A program made the translations under genes and the position numbers. 64,000 bases of DNA. It comes from Ralstonia sp. NFACC01. Lineage in GTDB: Bacteria > Pseudomonadota > Gammaproteobacteria > Burkholderiales > Burkholderiaceae. Positions 36,687 through 47,366 of this stretch are shown one piece after another (the stretch's first letter is position 1; the number at the start of each line of letters is the position of its first letter). The notes under the pieces are model-generated. The model made no database searches. It was not told the origin of the DNA and saw only the letters and a program-made list of their open reading frames with translations. The DNA is taken from NCBI RefSeq assembly GCF_900115545.1, contig NZ_FOWV01000001.1, forward strand, positions 310,001 through 374,000, in the 5' to 3' direction.

Positions 36687-37535
36687 TTATTCCGGTTGAG
36701 AAGCGAGCGAGGTCGTGGCCGGGCTCAGCGGCGTATCGCCAATATCGACGCGCTGTGCCATCGGCGCCTCTCCCAACAATGCAGCCACCATGGCTTGCAG
36801 CGGAAGCACGTCGCCGGTGCTCATGAAGCGTGGCGACGCGGCTTGGCCTGATGCCTGCAATCCCGCTGCTGCCAGTGTGCGGCCCAGATGGCGCGCGACG
36901 GCGTGACCGGTGTCGATCAATGTCAGCCGGTCGCCCGCAATCTCGCGGATGGCGTCTTCCAGGAACGGGTAGTGCGTGCAGCCGAGCACCAACGTGTCGG
37001 CATGCGCGTCCAGCATCGGCTGCAGATAGGCCTGCAGCAGCTCAAGCACCGCAGGCGAGTGGGTATCGCCGCGCTCGATCAGGGGGACGAGGCCGTAGCC
37101 GGGTTGGCTCAGCACCTTGCAATCGCCGGAGGCCGCCGCCAGCAGGCGTGCAAATTTCTCGCTGCGCAGCGTGCTTTCGGTGGCGAGCACGCCAACCACA
37201 CGGCTCTTCGACGTGGCAACCGCTGGCTTTACACCCGGCTCGACGCCAATCACCGGCACCGCGAGTTTTTCGCGCAGCACGTGCACGGCCTGCGCCGTGG
37301 CGGTATTGCACGCGATCACCAGTGCCTTGCAGCCTTGATTGACCAGCCATTCGCACACTTGCAGCGTGCGCTCGGCAATGTATTCGGGAGATTTTTCCCC
37401 GTACGGGGCATGGCGGGAATCCGCCAGGTAGAGAAGCGATTCGGCCGGCAGTTCGGCACGAATCGCGCGCAGGACGGAGAGCCCTCCGAGGCCGGAATCA
37501 AAGACCCCGACCGGTGCCTGCGCGCGTGTCGTCAT
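36687..37535 (-). CDS. murI: Glutamate racemase
   Basis: MurI makes D-glutamate for peptidoglycan. The 282-residue protein has the N-terminal GVFDSGLGGLSVL, the first catalytic cysteine in VIACNTATA and the second in VLGCTHYPF. The ATG at 37535 is preferred to a longer frame that overlaps fumarase. It is downstream of the fumarase gene by 14 bases and probably co-transcribed. Confidence 0.96.
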   Translation of the reverse strand: MTTRAQAPVGVFDSGLGGLSVLRAIRAELPAESLLYLADSRHAPYGEKSPEYIAERTLQVCEWLVNQGCKALVIACNTATAQAVHVLREKLAVPVIGVEPGVKPAVATSKSRVVGVLATESTLRSEKFARLLAAASGDCKVLSQPGYGLVPLIERGDTHSPAVLELLQAYLQPMLDAHADTLVLGCTHYPFLEDAIREIAGDRLTLIDTGHAVARHLGRTLAAAGLQASGQAASPRFMSTGDVLPLQAMVAALLGEAPMAQRVDIGDTPLSPATTSLASQPE

Positions 37536-37549
37536 ATCGCGTGAACGGA

Positions 37550-39073
37550 TCAGCCTGCTGCGACGGGAATCTTGCCGATCTTCGCTTGCCATTCCGCCGG
37601 GCCGGTCTTGTGGACCGATGTGCCCGAGCTGTCCACGGCCACGGTGACCGGCATGTCTTTCACGTCGAATTCGTAGATGGCTTCCATGCCCAGGTCTTCG
37701 AACGCCAGCACCTTCGAGCCGCGAATGGCCTTCGACACCAGGTACGCCGCGCCGCCCACGGCCATCAGGTAAGCGGACTTGTGCTTCTTGATGGACTCGA
37801 TGGCGACCGGGCCGCGCTCGGCCTTGCCCACCATGGCGATCAGGCCCGTCTGGGCGAGCATCGTCTCGGTGAACTTGTCCATGCGCGTGGCCGTGGTCGG
37901 GCCTGCCGGGCCGACAACCTCATCGCGCACCGGGTCGACCGGGCCGACGTAGTAGATCACGCGGTTGGTGAAGTCGATGGGCAGCTTTTCGCCCTTGGCG
38001 AGCATGTCGGCGATGCGCTTGTGTGCGGCATCGCGGCCGGTCAGCATCTTGCCGTTGAGCAGCAGCGTTTGGCCCGGTTTCCACGAAGCAACTTCTTCCG
38101 GCGTAAGCGTATTCAGGTCGACGCGCTTCGACGTTTCCGTATTCGGTGCCCACTCGACCTTCGGCCATTGCGACAGGTCCGGCGCTTCCAGCTTGGCAAC
38201 GCCGCTGCCGTCCAGCGTGAAGTGCGCGTGACGCGTTGCGGCGCAGTTCGGGATCATGGCGACCGGCAGGTTGGCCGCGTGCGTCGGGTAGTCCAGGATC
38301 TTCACGTCGAGCACGGTGGCCAAGCCGCCCAGGCCTTGCGCGCCAATGCCCAGCGCGTTGACCTTCTCGTACAGCTCGATGCGCAGTTCTTCTGCGCGGT
38401 TGCTCGGGCCGCGGGCGATCAGGTCTTGAATGTCGATCGGCTCCATCAGGGCTTCCTTGGCCAGCAGCATGGCCTTTTCAGCCGTGCCGCCGATGCCGAT
38501 GCCCAGCATGCCCGGCGGGCACCAGCCGGCGCCCATGGTCGGCACGGTCTTGAGCACCCAGTCGACGATCGAGTCCGACGGATTCAGCATCACGAACTTC
38601 GACTTGGCTTCGGAGCCACCGCCCTTGGCTGCGACGATCACGTCCACTGTGTCGCCCGGCACGATCGACATGTTGATCACAGCCGGGGTGTTGTCCTTCG
38701 TGTTGGTGCGCTTGCCGGCCGGGTCGGCCAGCACGCTTGCACGCAGCTTGTTGTCGACGTCGTTGTACGCGCGGCGCACGCCTTCGTTGACCATGTCTTC
38801 GAGGCTCATCGTGGCGCCGTCCCAGCGCACGTTCATGCCGACCTTCAGGAAGACGGTGACGATGCCGGTGTCCTGGCAGATCGGACGCTTGCCTTCAGCG
38901 CACATGCGGCTGTTGGTCAGGATCTGCGCGATGGCATCCTTGGCGGCCGGGCTCTGCTCCTGCTCATAGGCGCGGCCCAGAGCAGTGATGTAGTCCATCG
39001 GGTGGTAGTAGCTGATGTACTGCAGGGCGTCGGCGACGCTCTGGATGAGGTCTTCTTGACGAATGACGGTCAT
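37550..39073 (-). CDS. Fumarate hydratase, class I (iron-sulfur)
   Basis: Class I fumarase interconverts fumarate and malate with an oxygen-sensitive [4Fe-4S] cluster. The 507-residue protein shows the three ligand cysteines Cys66 (RPICQDTG), Cys185 (GAGWCPPGM) and Cys277 (IPNCAATRH), spaced nearly as in E. coli FumA. The C-terminal beta domain (LAFEDLGMEAIYEFDV) is fused in one chain, as in FumA/FumB. It ends 14 bases before murI. Confidence 0.95.
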   Translation of the reverse strand: MTVIRQEDLIQSVADALQYISYYHPMDYITALGRAYEQEQSPAAKDAIAQILTNSRMCAEGKRPICQDTGIVTVFLKVGMNVRWDGATMSLEDMVNEGVRRAYNDVDNKLRASVLADPAGKRTNTKDNTPAVINMSIVPGDTVDVIVAAKGGGSEAKSKFVMLNPSDSIVDWVLKTVPTMGAGWCPPGMLGIGIGGTAEKAMLLAKEALMEPIDIQDLIARGPSNRAEELRIELYEKVNALGIGAQGLGGLATVLDVKILDYPTHAANLPVAMIPNCAATRHAHFTLDGSGVAKLEAPDLSQWPKVEWAPNTETSKRVDLNTLTPEEVASWKPGQTLLLNGKMLTGRDAAHKRIADMLAKGEKLPIDFTNRVIYYVGPVDPVRDEVVGPAGPTTATRMDKFTETMLAQTGLIAMVGKAERGPVAIESIKKHKSAYLMAVGGAAYLVSKAIRGSKVLAFEDLGMEAIYEFDVKDMPVTVAVDSSGTSVHKTGPAEWQAKIGKIPVAAG

Positions 39074-39248
39074 GGTGGGGACCAACGTGTAGGAATGAGA
39101 AACCGGGGATGCGGCAGGGCAGTGATCTGCACTGCGCACCGGCAGCGGGCGCTGCCGGTTCAGAATAGCCTGCGATCATACACCCAATGTCGGCCACGGA
39201 TTGTCCGACCGGTTTCATCGGACTCGCCGCGCCGACAGGGGCACGGCG

Positions 39249-39788
39249 TCAATGTGCGTCGGCAGCCCCGCCGTGCGGATGCGCATGCGAAACGATGCGG
39301 TCTACCCACGCCATCACCAGTGCAGAAACCAGGAACGCCACGTGGATGACAACCTGCCACAGGATCGTGTGCGTGTCTTTCTGCGCCGCGTCGATGAACG
39401 TCTTGAGCAGGTGGATCGACGAGATGCTGATCAGCGCCATCGACAGCTTCACCTTCAGCACGCCCGCGTTGACATGATCCAGCCATTCGGGCTCATCTTC
39501 ATGGCCCTCAATGCCGAGCTTGGACACGAAGATGTCGTACCCGCCGATGATCACCATGATCAGCAGGTTGGAGATCATCACCACGTCAATCAGGCCCAGC
39601 ACGGCCAGCATGATCTTGGTTTCGTCCAGGTCGCCCAGGTGCGAAACCAGGTGCCACACCTCGACGACGAAGAGGTACACATACGCTGCCTGGGCGATGA
39701 TCAGCCCCAGGTAAAGCGGCAGTTGCAGCCAGCGGGAAAAGAAAATCAGGCGCGGAATCGGGCGCAGCGGAGCGATGGGCGACTTCAT
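39249..39788 (-). CDS. UPF0114 (YqhA) inner-membrane protein
   Basis: The 179-residue protein has three or four membrane spans and the UPF0114/TIGR00645 layout, with the conserved [21 protein letters not shown] segment and [11 protein letters not shown]. The C-terminus is His-rich ([13 protein letters not shown]), which may be a metal-binding tail. No function is assigned to the family. Confidence 0.9.
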   Translation of the reverse strand: MKSPIAPLRPIPRLIFFSRWLQLPLYLGLIIAQAAYVYLFVVEVWHLVSHLGDLDETKIMLAVLGLIDVVMISNLLIMVIIGGYDIFVSKLGIEGHEDEPEWLDHVNAGVLKVKLSMALISISSIHLLKTFIDAAQKDTHTILWQVVIHVAFLVSALVMAWVDRIVSHAHPHGGAADAH

Positions 39789-39875
39789 GGGAAACGGGGC
39801 CGGGTGAAAAACGCGTGATTGTAGCGTCCCAAGTTTGCCGAACCGCTGACTGGAAGACGGCTGCCGCCCCTTGCG

Positions 39876-40835
39876 CTATTCGCGGTCCAGTGACGGATCG
39901 AGCGGGTCCAGCGGGTCCGCCACACGCGAGCGGCGCGCCGGATAGCGTGGCCGTGCAGGCCAGCTTGCAATGAGGATGCCCGCCACCACGCAAACCAGCG
40001 CAATGCCATGCGGCCAGCCCGGCGTCTCGCCCAGAGCGACGATGCCGTAGGTGGCTGCCGCAATCGGCAGCACCGAGGTGAACACGCCCGCCAGATGCGC
40101 CGGCACGTGCCGGATGCCTTTCATCCACAGCCAGAACGAGAAGATGCTGGCCGACAGCGCATACCAGAGCACAAGGCCCCAAATAGGCAACGGCACGCTC
40201 GACACATTGAAGCTGAGCAGCGGCATCAGCCCCAGGGGCAGCATCAGCAGGCCGCCGATCAGGTGCGTGTACGCGCAGATCTCGATGGCGGGCAACGTTT
40301 GCGTCAGGCGCCGCGACAGAATGACGTAGATCGACTCGCATAACACCGCGCCCATCACCAGCGCATTGCCCAGCAGCGCCTGTCCCGAATCGGCAGGCGC
40401 CGCGCCCGAAGACTCGCCTCCGCGATAGGCGTTGAGAATGGCGACACCCGCCACTGCGAGCGCCACCGACACCAGCGTGCGCCCCGACGGTTTCTCGCGC
40501 AGCACGAGCCATGACAGCAGCGCCACCGCGGCCGGGATCGTGCTGGTAATGATGCCGGCGGCCAGCGCCGAGGTCAGCCGCACGCCGTTGAGCATCAGCA
40601 GCGTGAATCCGAAGGTACCGAAGAACGCTTGGAGGAAGAGGTTGGTCCACTCGCTGCGCGTCACGCGGCGCATGCGCGACGGCTTGTACCACGGCGCCAT
40701 GCAGACGATGGCAATCAGAAAACGCAGCAGTGCAAACAACATCACCGGCATGACGGCGACGATTGACTTGCCGAAACCGACGTTGCTGCCGACCAATGCC
40801 ATGGCAGCAATCAGGAAAAGGGCGTGGATGGGCAC
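39876..40835 (-). CDS. EamA/DMT-family transporter
   Basis: The 319-residue protein has ten hydrophobic segments in two EamA repeats, with GFGKSIVAVMPVMLFALLRF in the first and GVFTSVLPIAAATYGIVALGE in the second, the classical drug/metabolite exporter arrangement. The start is GTG at 40835. Substrates of such exporters are usually amino acids or small metabolites; none can be named here. It is divergent from acs. Confidence 0.88.
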   Translation of the reverse strand: MPIHALFLIAAMALVGSNVGFGKSIVAVMPVMLFALLRFLIAIVCMAPWYKPSRMRRVTRSEWTNLFLQAFFGTFGFTLLMLNGVRLTSALAAGIITSTIPAAVALLSWLVLREKPSGRTLVSVALAVAGVAILNAYRGGESSGAAPADSGQALLGNALVMGAVLCESIYVILSRRLTQTLPAIEICAYTHLIGGLLMLPLGLMPLLSFNVSSVPLPIWGLVLWYALSASIFSFWLWMKGIRHVPAHLAGVFTSVLPIAAATYGIVALGETPGWPHGIALVCVVAGILIASWPARPRYPARRSRVADPLDPLDPSLDRE

Positions 40836-40921
40836 GATGAGGAATCAGTGGAAACCGGCACGGGACGCGGCTCTCTGGCCGGCTATGTTGCGTTGCGATG
40901 CGTGCCGTAACATGAAGTGAC

Positions 40922-40936
40922 GCATTATAGTAATGC
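40922..40936. promoter_or_regulatory. Small palindrome in the gap upstream of acs
   Basis: GCATTA-TAG-TAATGC is a perfect 6-bp inverted repeat in the gap between the divergent DMT exporter and acs genes. A regulator site is possible. Confidence 0.25.
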
Positions 40937-41038
40937 CCTTCACGTCGGTTTGCGGTGCAGAAATGCGTAAGGCTGGAGTCAGGTCAGCCCCTTAGATTCG
41001 CCGCAAAACGACTACAGACATCGCTATCAGGAGACACC

Positions 41039-43021
<1,983 letters not shown>

Positions 43022-43043
43022 CCGCCAGCGCTGGTCGCCAACC

Positions 43044-45107
43044 TTGGCCGCCGACTCCCAACAAGACAGCCGCTTTCGCAAGCGGCTGTTTCTCTATTAC
43101 GGGCTCTATACCGTAGGGCTGCTGCTCTTCATCGTGATGATGGGCGCGATCGAGCGTGTGCGTGGGCCGGGCGTGTGGCTCGGCTACGTGTTCCTGTTCG
43201 TCACCATCGCCATCTATGCGTGCATCGGGCTGATCTGCCGCACGGCCGATCTGACCGAGTATTACGTGGCAGGGCGCCGCGTGCCGGCGTTCTTCAACGG
43301 CATGGCCACGGCGGCTGACTGGATGAGCGCCGCCTCATTCATCGGCCTGGCGGGCATCGTGTTCGCCTCGGGCTACGAGGGCCTCGCTTACGTGATGGGC
43401 TGGACGGGCGGCTACTGCCTGGTCGCTTTCCTTTTGGCGCCGTACCTGCGCAAGTTCGGTGGCTACACGGTGCCGGATTTCCTGGCCAATCGCTACGGCA
43501 ATGGCGAGCGCGGCGGCAGTTCTGTCGTGCGCGGCATCGCGGTGCTGGGTGCGACGCTGTGTTCGTTCGTCTACCTCGTCGCGCAGATCCAGGGTGTGGG
43601 ACTGGTGGTCACGCGTTTTATCGGCGTCGAGTTTTCGGTGGGCGTGTTCTTCGGGCTGGCAGGCATTCTGGTCTGTTCGTTCCTGGGCGGCATGCGTGCT
43701 GTGACCTGGACCCAGGTGGCGCAGTACATCATCATGATCGTGTCGTTCCTGGGGGTGGTGTCGATCATCGGTTGGCATCGGTATCACGATCCGGTACCGC
43801 AGCTTTCGACGGGCCGCTTGCTGCTGCAGATCGAGAAAGAGGAACGGCGCATCGCGCACGACCCTGCCGAGCAGCACGTGCGCGACCAGTTCCTGAGCGA
43901 GGCGCAGGCGCTGCAGGAGCGCATCTCGCAACTGCCGCAGTCGTTCGAGCATGCGCGGGAAACGCTGAATACGCAGCTCAGGCTTGCACGCGAACGCAAT
44001 GCGCCGCTGCGCGAGATCAAGTCTCTGGAGCGCCAGCGCGAAGAATTTCCGCCGGATGCGGCCGCCGCGTCGATCCTCTGGAATCAGCAGCGCGAAGACG
44101 CGCTGGCACGCAGCCGCATGGCGCCGCCATCCACTGAGCCATTTCCGTCGGCGTCGCAAAACGAGCGTGGCACCGAGCGGCTGAATTTTGTGCTCCTGGT
44201 GTTTTGCCTGATGGTCGGCACGGCCAGCCTGCCGCACATCCTCACGCGCTTTCACACCACGCCGTCAGTGCGAGAGACACGCAATTCCGTGAGTTGGACG
44301 CTGGTTTTCGTGGCGCTGCTGTATGTGTCGGCGCCGGCGCTGGCGGCGCTCGTCAAGCTTGATTTGCTGCAGCATCTGGTCGGGGCGCCGTTTGCTGACT
44401 TGCCGCAGTGGATCGTGCCGTGGCGCAAGGTCGACCCACCCGTGTTCGCTCTGCATGACATCAACGGCGACGGCATCGTGCAGTGGGCAGAGGTGATGAT
44501 GCAGCCAGACATGATCGTGCTGGCCGCGCCCGAAATTGCGGGGCTGCCGTACGTGTTGTCCGGGTTGATTGCAGCGGGCGCGTTGGCAGCGGCGCTGTCG
44601 ACGGCCGATGGCCTGCTGCTGACCATCGCCAACGCCCTGTCGCACGACGTGTACTTCCACATGATCGACAACACGGCCAGCCACCAGCGGCGCGTGACGA
44701 GCGCCAAGGTGGTGTTGCTGGGCGTGGCGCTCTTGGCCGCTTATGTGACGTCACTGAAGCCGGGCAACATTCTCTTTCTGGTTGGGGCGGCTTTCTCGTT
44801 GGCGGCGTCCTGCTTCTTTCCGGTATTGGTGCTGGGCGTGTTCTGGAAACGCACCAATCGTGCCGGTGCCATCGCGGGCATGCTGGCGGGGCTGGCCGTG
44901 AGCGTGTACTACATCATCGCCAACTACCCGTTCTTCACGCGCATGACGGGCGTGCTTGGCCAGCCGTGGTTTGGCGTCGACCCGATCGCCTCCGGTGCGT
45001 TCGGCGTGCCGGCCGGTTTTGTTGCTGCGATTGTCGTGAGCCTCGTGACCAAGCCGAACCGGCCGGTGATCGACAAACTCGTCGGCTATATTCGCGATCC
45101 GCAGTAA
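43044..45107 (+). CDS. Large sodium:solute symporter with coiled-coil insertion and EF-hand loop
   Basis: The 687-residue SSS-family protein is likely the acetate/small-carboxylate type given its place 22 bases after acs (ActP-like, VC_2705-type large subfamily). The N-terminal half has TADLTEYYVAGRRVPAFFNG and AADWMSAASFIGLAG, as in ActP. Residues about 255-378 are a charged coiled coil inserted between spans, and residues 472-483 (DINGDGIVQWAE) form a textbook EF-hand calcium loop. The TTG at 43044 is uncertain since no Shine-Dalgarno is visible. Confidence 0.88.
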   Translation: MAADSQQDSRFRKRLFLYYGLYTVGLLLFIVMMGAIERVRGPGVWLGYVFLFVTIAIYACIGLICRTADLTEYYVAGRRVPAFFNGMATAADWMSAASFIGLAGIVFASGYEGLAYVMGWTGGYCLVAFLLAPYLRKFGGYTVPDFLANRYGNGERGGSSVVRGIAVLGATLCSFVYLVAQIQGVGLVVTRFIGVEFSVGVFFGLAGILVCSFLGGMRAVTWTQVAQYIIMIVSFLGVVSIIGWHRYHDPVPQLSTGRLLLQIEKEERRIAHDPAEQHVRDQFLSEAQALQERISQLPQSFEHARETLNTQLRLARERNAPLREIKSLERQREEFPPDAAAASILWNQQREDALARSRMAPPSTEPFPSASQNERGTERLNFVLLVFCLMVGTASLPHILTRFHTTPSVRETRNSVSWTLVFVALLYVSAPALAALVKLDLLQHLVGAPFADLPQWIVPWRKVDPPVFALHDINGDGIVQWAEVMMQPDMIVLAAPEIAGLPYVLSGLIAAGALAAALSTADGLLLTIANALSHDVYFHMIDNTASHQRRVTSAKVVLLGVALLAAYVTSLKPGNILFLVGAAFSLAASCFFPVLVLGVFWKRTNRAGAIAGMLAGLAVSVYYIIANYPFFTRMTGVLGQPWFGVDPIASGAFGVPAGFVAAIVVSLVTKPNRPVIDKLVGYIRDPQ

Positions 45108-45132
45108 AAAAGCCGGCTCCCGACGAGCCGGC
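45106..45132 (-). terminator. Terminator of the DUF4239 operon
   Basis: On the minus strand GCCGGCTC / GAGCCGGC with a 5-base loop is followed by T6. It overlaps the stop region of the convergent symporter gene and lies about 97 bases past the DUF4239 stop. Confidence 0.75.
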
Positions 45133-45228
45133 AAAGGGCAGGGTCGAAGCGTGGGAACTCCGACCCTTGGGCTGACCTCTCCCGCCAGCCCACAACACGA
45201 GTGGGGGCAGCGCGGCGAGGCGGCGCGC

Positions 45229-46032
45229 TCAGTCGGGCAAGGGATGCGCCTGCGGCTTGTCGTTCGATAGCGTCTGGATAGACCGCTCCAGCGGCGCCGC
45301 GCTGACGCTGACTTCGCCTGCAAAGGGCCGGTCCACGGCCAGCACAAAAAAGAACGCCAGGCCCAGCGTGGTCGCCCACACCGCCACCAGCGCCATGTGA
45401 AAGCGCGTGGCTGGCAGCGCATAGAGCAGCAACAGCGAAAGGCCGCTTGCGATCAGCATCACGCCCCAAAGCGTGCCGGGCATGGCGGCTTCCAGATTCT
45501 GCAGGCGTTTCTCCCGGTACTTCACCATCTCGTTGACGCGGGCGAGCACTTCAATCAGCAGCACGCGCTCACGGTCGTCATGGGGCGTGATGCGGTTGGC
45601 CGTGGCGAACATGTTGTTGAACGCAGCCTCCGTGTCGGCATCAGGACGCGCTTGCTGCTGCATGCTCGGCCATTCGTCGTGGACGACATGCTCCAGATAC
45701 GTGATCAGCTCGCGCCGCGCGGTGGTGGCGCTCGGGTGCGAGAACGCAGAGAGATCGCGGGCAAGTTCCGTGGCACACGCAGCTTCGGCGGCGACGATGT
45801 CGGCGGCGGCTTGATACGCACCCCATACCGAGATGGCCGAGAAGGCGACCAGCAGTGAGTTGATGGTCGTGACGGCCGTCATCATGGCGATGGTCATGTT
45901 GCGCTGTTCGGCGTCGAGCGTGACTGGAAGAACACGGCGGACTAGCACGTAGCCGCCCAATGCCACGAATAGCGTGGCGAAGACGATGATCGCGCCCATC
46001 GCCCATGCGGGGATGTTGTAGAGGAACAGCAT
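45229..46032 (-). CDS. DUF4239-type membrane protein
   Basis: The 267-residue protein has two N-terminal spans (PAWAMGAIIVFATLFVALGG and TTINSLLVAFSAISVWGAYQ) and two C-terminal ones (GTLWGVMLIASGLSLLLLY and VALWATTLGLAFFFVL type), with a helical soluble middle region of about 110 residues. This is the DUF4239 (bestrophin-like) layout; anion-channel similarity has been suggested for the family but is not proven. It starts four bases after the preceding 337-residue gene and is clearly co-transcribed with it. Confidence 0.75.
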   Translation of the reverse strand: MLFLYNIPAWAMGAIIVFATLFVALGGYVLVRRVLPVTLDAEQRNMTIAMMTAVTTINSLLVAFSAISVWGAYQAAADIVAAEAACATELARDLSAFSHPSATTARRELITYLEHVVHDEWPSMQQQARPDADTEAAFNNMFATANRITPHDDRERVLLIEVLARVNEMVKYREKRLQNLEAAMPGTLWGVMLIASGLSLLLLYALPATRFHMALVAVWATTLGLAFFFVLAVDRPFAGEVSVSAAPLERSIQTLSNDKPQAHPLPD

Positions 46033-46036
46033 GAGG

Positions 46037-47050
46037 TCACTCCTTGGATGGCCGGTTGGAGGCAGAGGGGGGCGCAGAAGCCGGCGGGTCGCTGGCGGCG
46101 AGCATGGCGCGCGTGAAGTCGGCCAGGCGTTGGCGCATCGCTTCGGGTGAGGCGTTGCTGTCGAACGACTGTTGCAGATCGATCAGGTTTGCGGCGAGTT
46201 CGCTTTGCCACTGCGTACGCTCACTGGCAGCGCGGGCGCGATAGGTCTGCATGGCAGCGTCGGCATCGGCCCAGCGGTCACCGCGTACGAGTGTTTCGAG
46301 CGCATCCACCAGCCGCTGCAATAGCCGGTGCACGGCGGTGGCAGAGAAGCCGCCCAGCATCGCCAGCGTCGGTTTCCCGAAGTTGTGCATGCTGCCGCCA
46401 TCGAACAGATGCGCCGGCAGCATCTCGACCAGAATCAATCCGGCAATCACGCCGAGGATCAACCGTGCGCAGTAGGACGCGTCGTACTTCGGGTCGTAGG
46501 TGGCTGCCGCCACATAGCGATGCGCCTGAAACAGCGTGGCAAACGACGCGCCCAACCCCGCGCAGAACAGCAGGAACAGCGTGTTCCATAACAGGGGCGC
46601 GCCGTCCGAATCGAGGAAGCCCCGGTCGATGTTTGCGCTCGATACGTCGGGCGACATGCCGGTGGCAATCACGGCGATCAGGAAGACGATCGCAGCGCTG
46701 GTCAGCAGCCGGATCAACGGCACAGGACCGAGCCATGGGAATGGATGATCGCTGCGATGCTGCGTGTCGAGCAGCGTGACGGCCTGCGGCGTGGCTGGTG
46801 CAATGGCGGCTGCAAGCTTGCGGTGGATGGCTGCCAGCGCGTGGTGCGGTGTGGCCTGCGGCGGCATCTGGCGGTCGATGAGCGGGCCGAGCTGGGCGAT
46901 GAGTTCTGGCGCGACTGGCAAGCCGTGGTGCAGGGCGTAGCGGGCCATCGCTTCACATTCTTCACGCAGTTGTTCAACGAGGGGCGGGATTGGTTGTGGC
47001 TGCGGAGCCGCACGCGGGCGTAGCCAATGCGCGAAGCCGAGCGGGATCAT
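46037..47050 (-). CDS. Unknown membrane protein paired with DUF4239
   Basis: The 337-residue protein has a cytoplasmic helical N-terminus of about 110 residues, three to four membrane spans (TSAAIVFLIAVIATGM, LFLLFCAGLGASFATLF, LILGVIAGLILVEML) and a helical C-terminal region with a Pro/Ser-rich end. The sequence PTLAMLGGFSATAVHRLLQRLVDALETLV lies between the last span and the C-terminal helices. I do not recognise a family. It ends four bases before the DUF4239 gene and the two probably form one complex. Confidence 0.7.
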   Translation of the reverse strand: MIPLGFAHWLRPRAAPQPQPIPPLVEQLREECEAMARYALHHGLPVAPELIAQLGPLIDRQMPPQATPHHALAAIHRKLAAAIAPATPQAVTLLDTQHRSDHPFPWLGPVPLIRLLTSAAIVFLIAVIATGMSPDVSSANIDRGFLDSDGAPLLWNTLFLLFCAGLGASFATLFQAHRYVAAATYDPKYDASYCARLILGVIAGLILVEMLPAHLFDGGSMHNFGKPTLAMLGGFSATAVHRLLQRLVDALETLVRGDRWADADAAMQTYRARAASERTQWQSELAANLIDLQQSFDSNASPEAMRQRLADFTRAMLAASDPPASAPPSASNRPSKE

Positions 47051-47281
47051 GCGAGCCTCCCGTCGTTGGATGGCATGCTCGGCAGGAAGGTAGAAAGCGA
47101 GCCGCGTTGCAGGTGTGGGCTGTTGTGTCGCATGGTGGCTTTCGTCGGCAGGGCGGGCCGTGCACGGCCCCGGCTTGCCCCGTCGCTTGTCTCACGCGGG
47201 GCCAATCCACTTTGCGTCGCGCGTGCGAGCCCGCCAATGCAACGGAAGTCACGAACGACGGCCTAACGAAAGACACAGGAC
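47051..47281. other. Gene-free stretch with a 16-bp palindrome
   Basis: The gap before the DUF4239 operon contains GGGCCGTGCACGGCCC (47155-47170), a perfect palindrome about 105 bases upstream of the operon's first ATG. It could be an operator or the base of a hairpin. Nothing else stands out. Confidence 0.35.
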
Positions 47282-47320
47282 AGAAAAGAGAAAACGCCCG
47301 CGGCCTTTCGGCGGCGGGCG
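47282..47320 (-). terminator. Terminator of the chemoreceptor gene
   Basis: On the minus strand CGCCCGC paired with GCGGGCG, extended by an inner GCC/GGC stem, is followed by TTTTCTCTTTT. It lies 47 bases past the receptor stop. Confidence 0.75.
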
Positions 47321-47366
47321 CAATGACAGCTTGGAGACGACAACTGCTACGGTGACCGTGCTCCGG

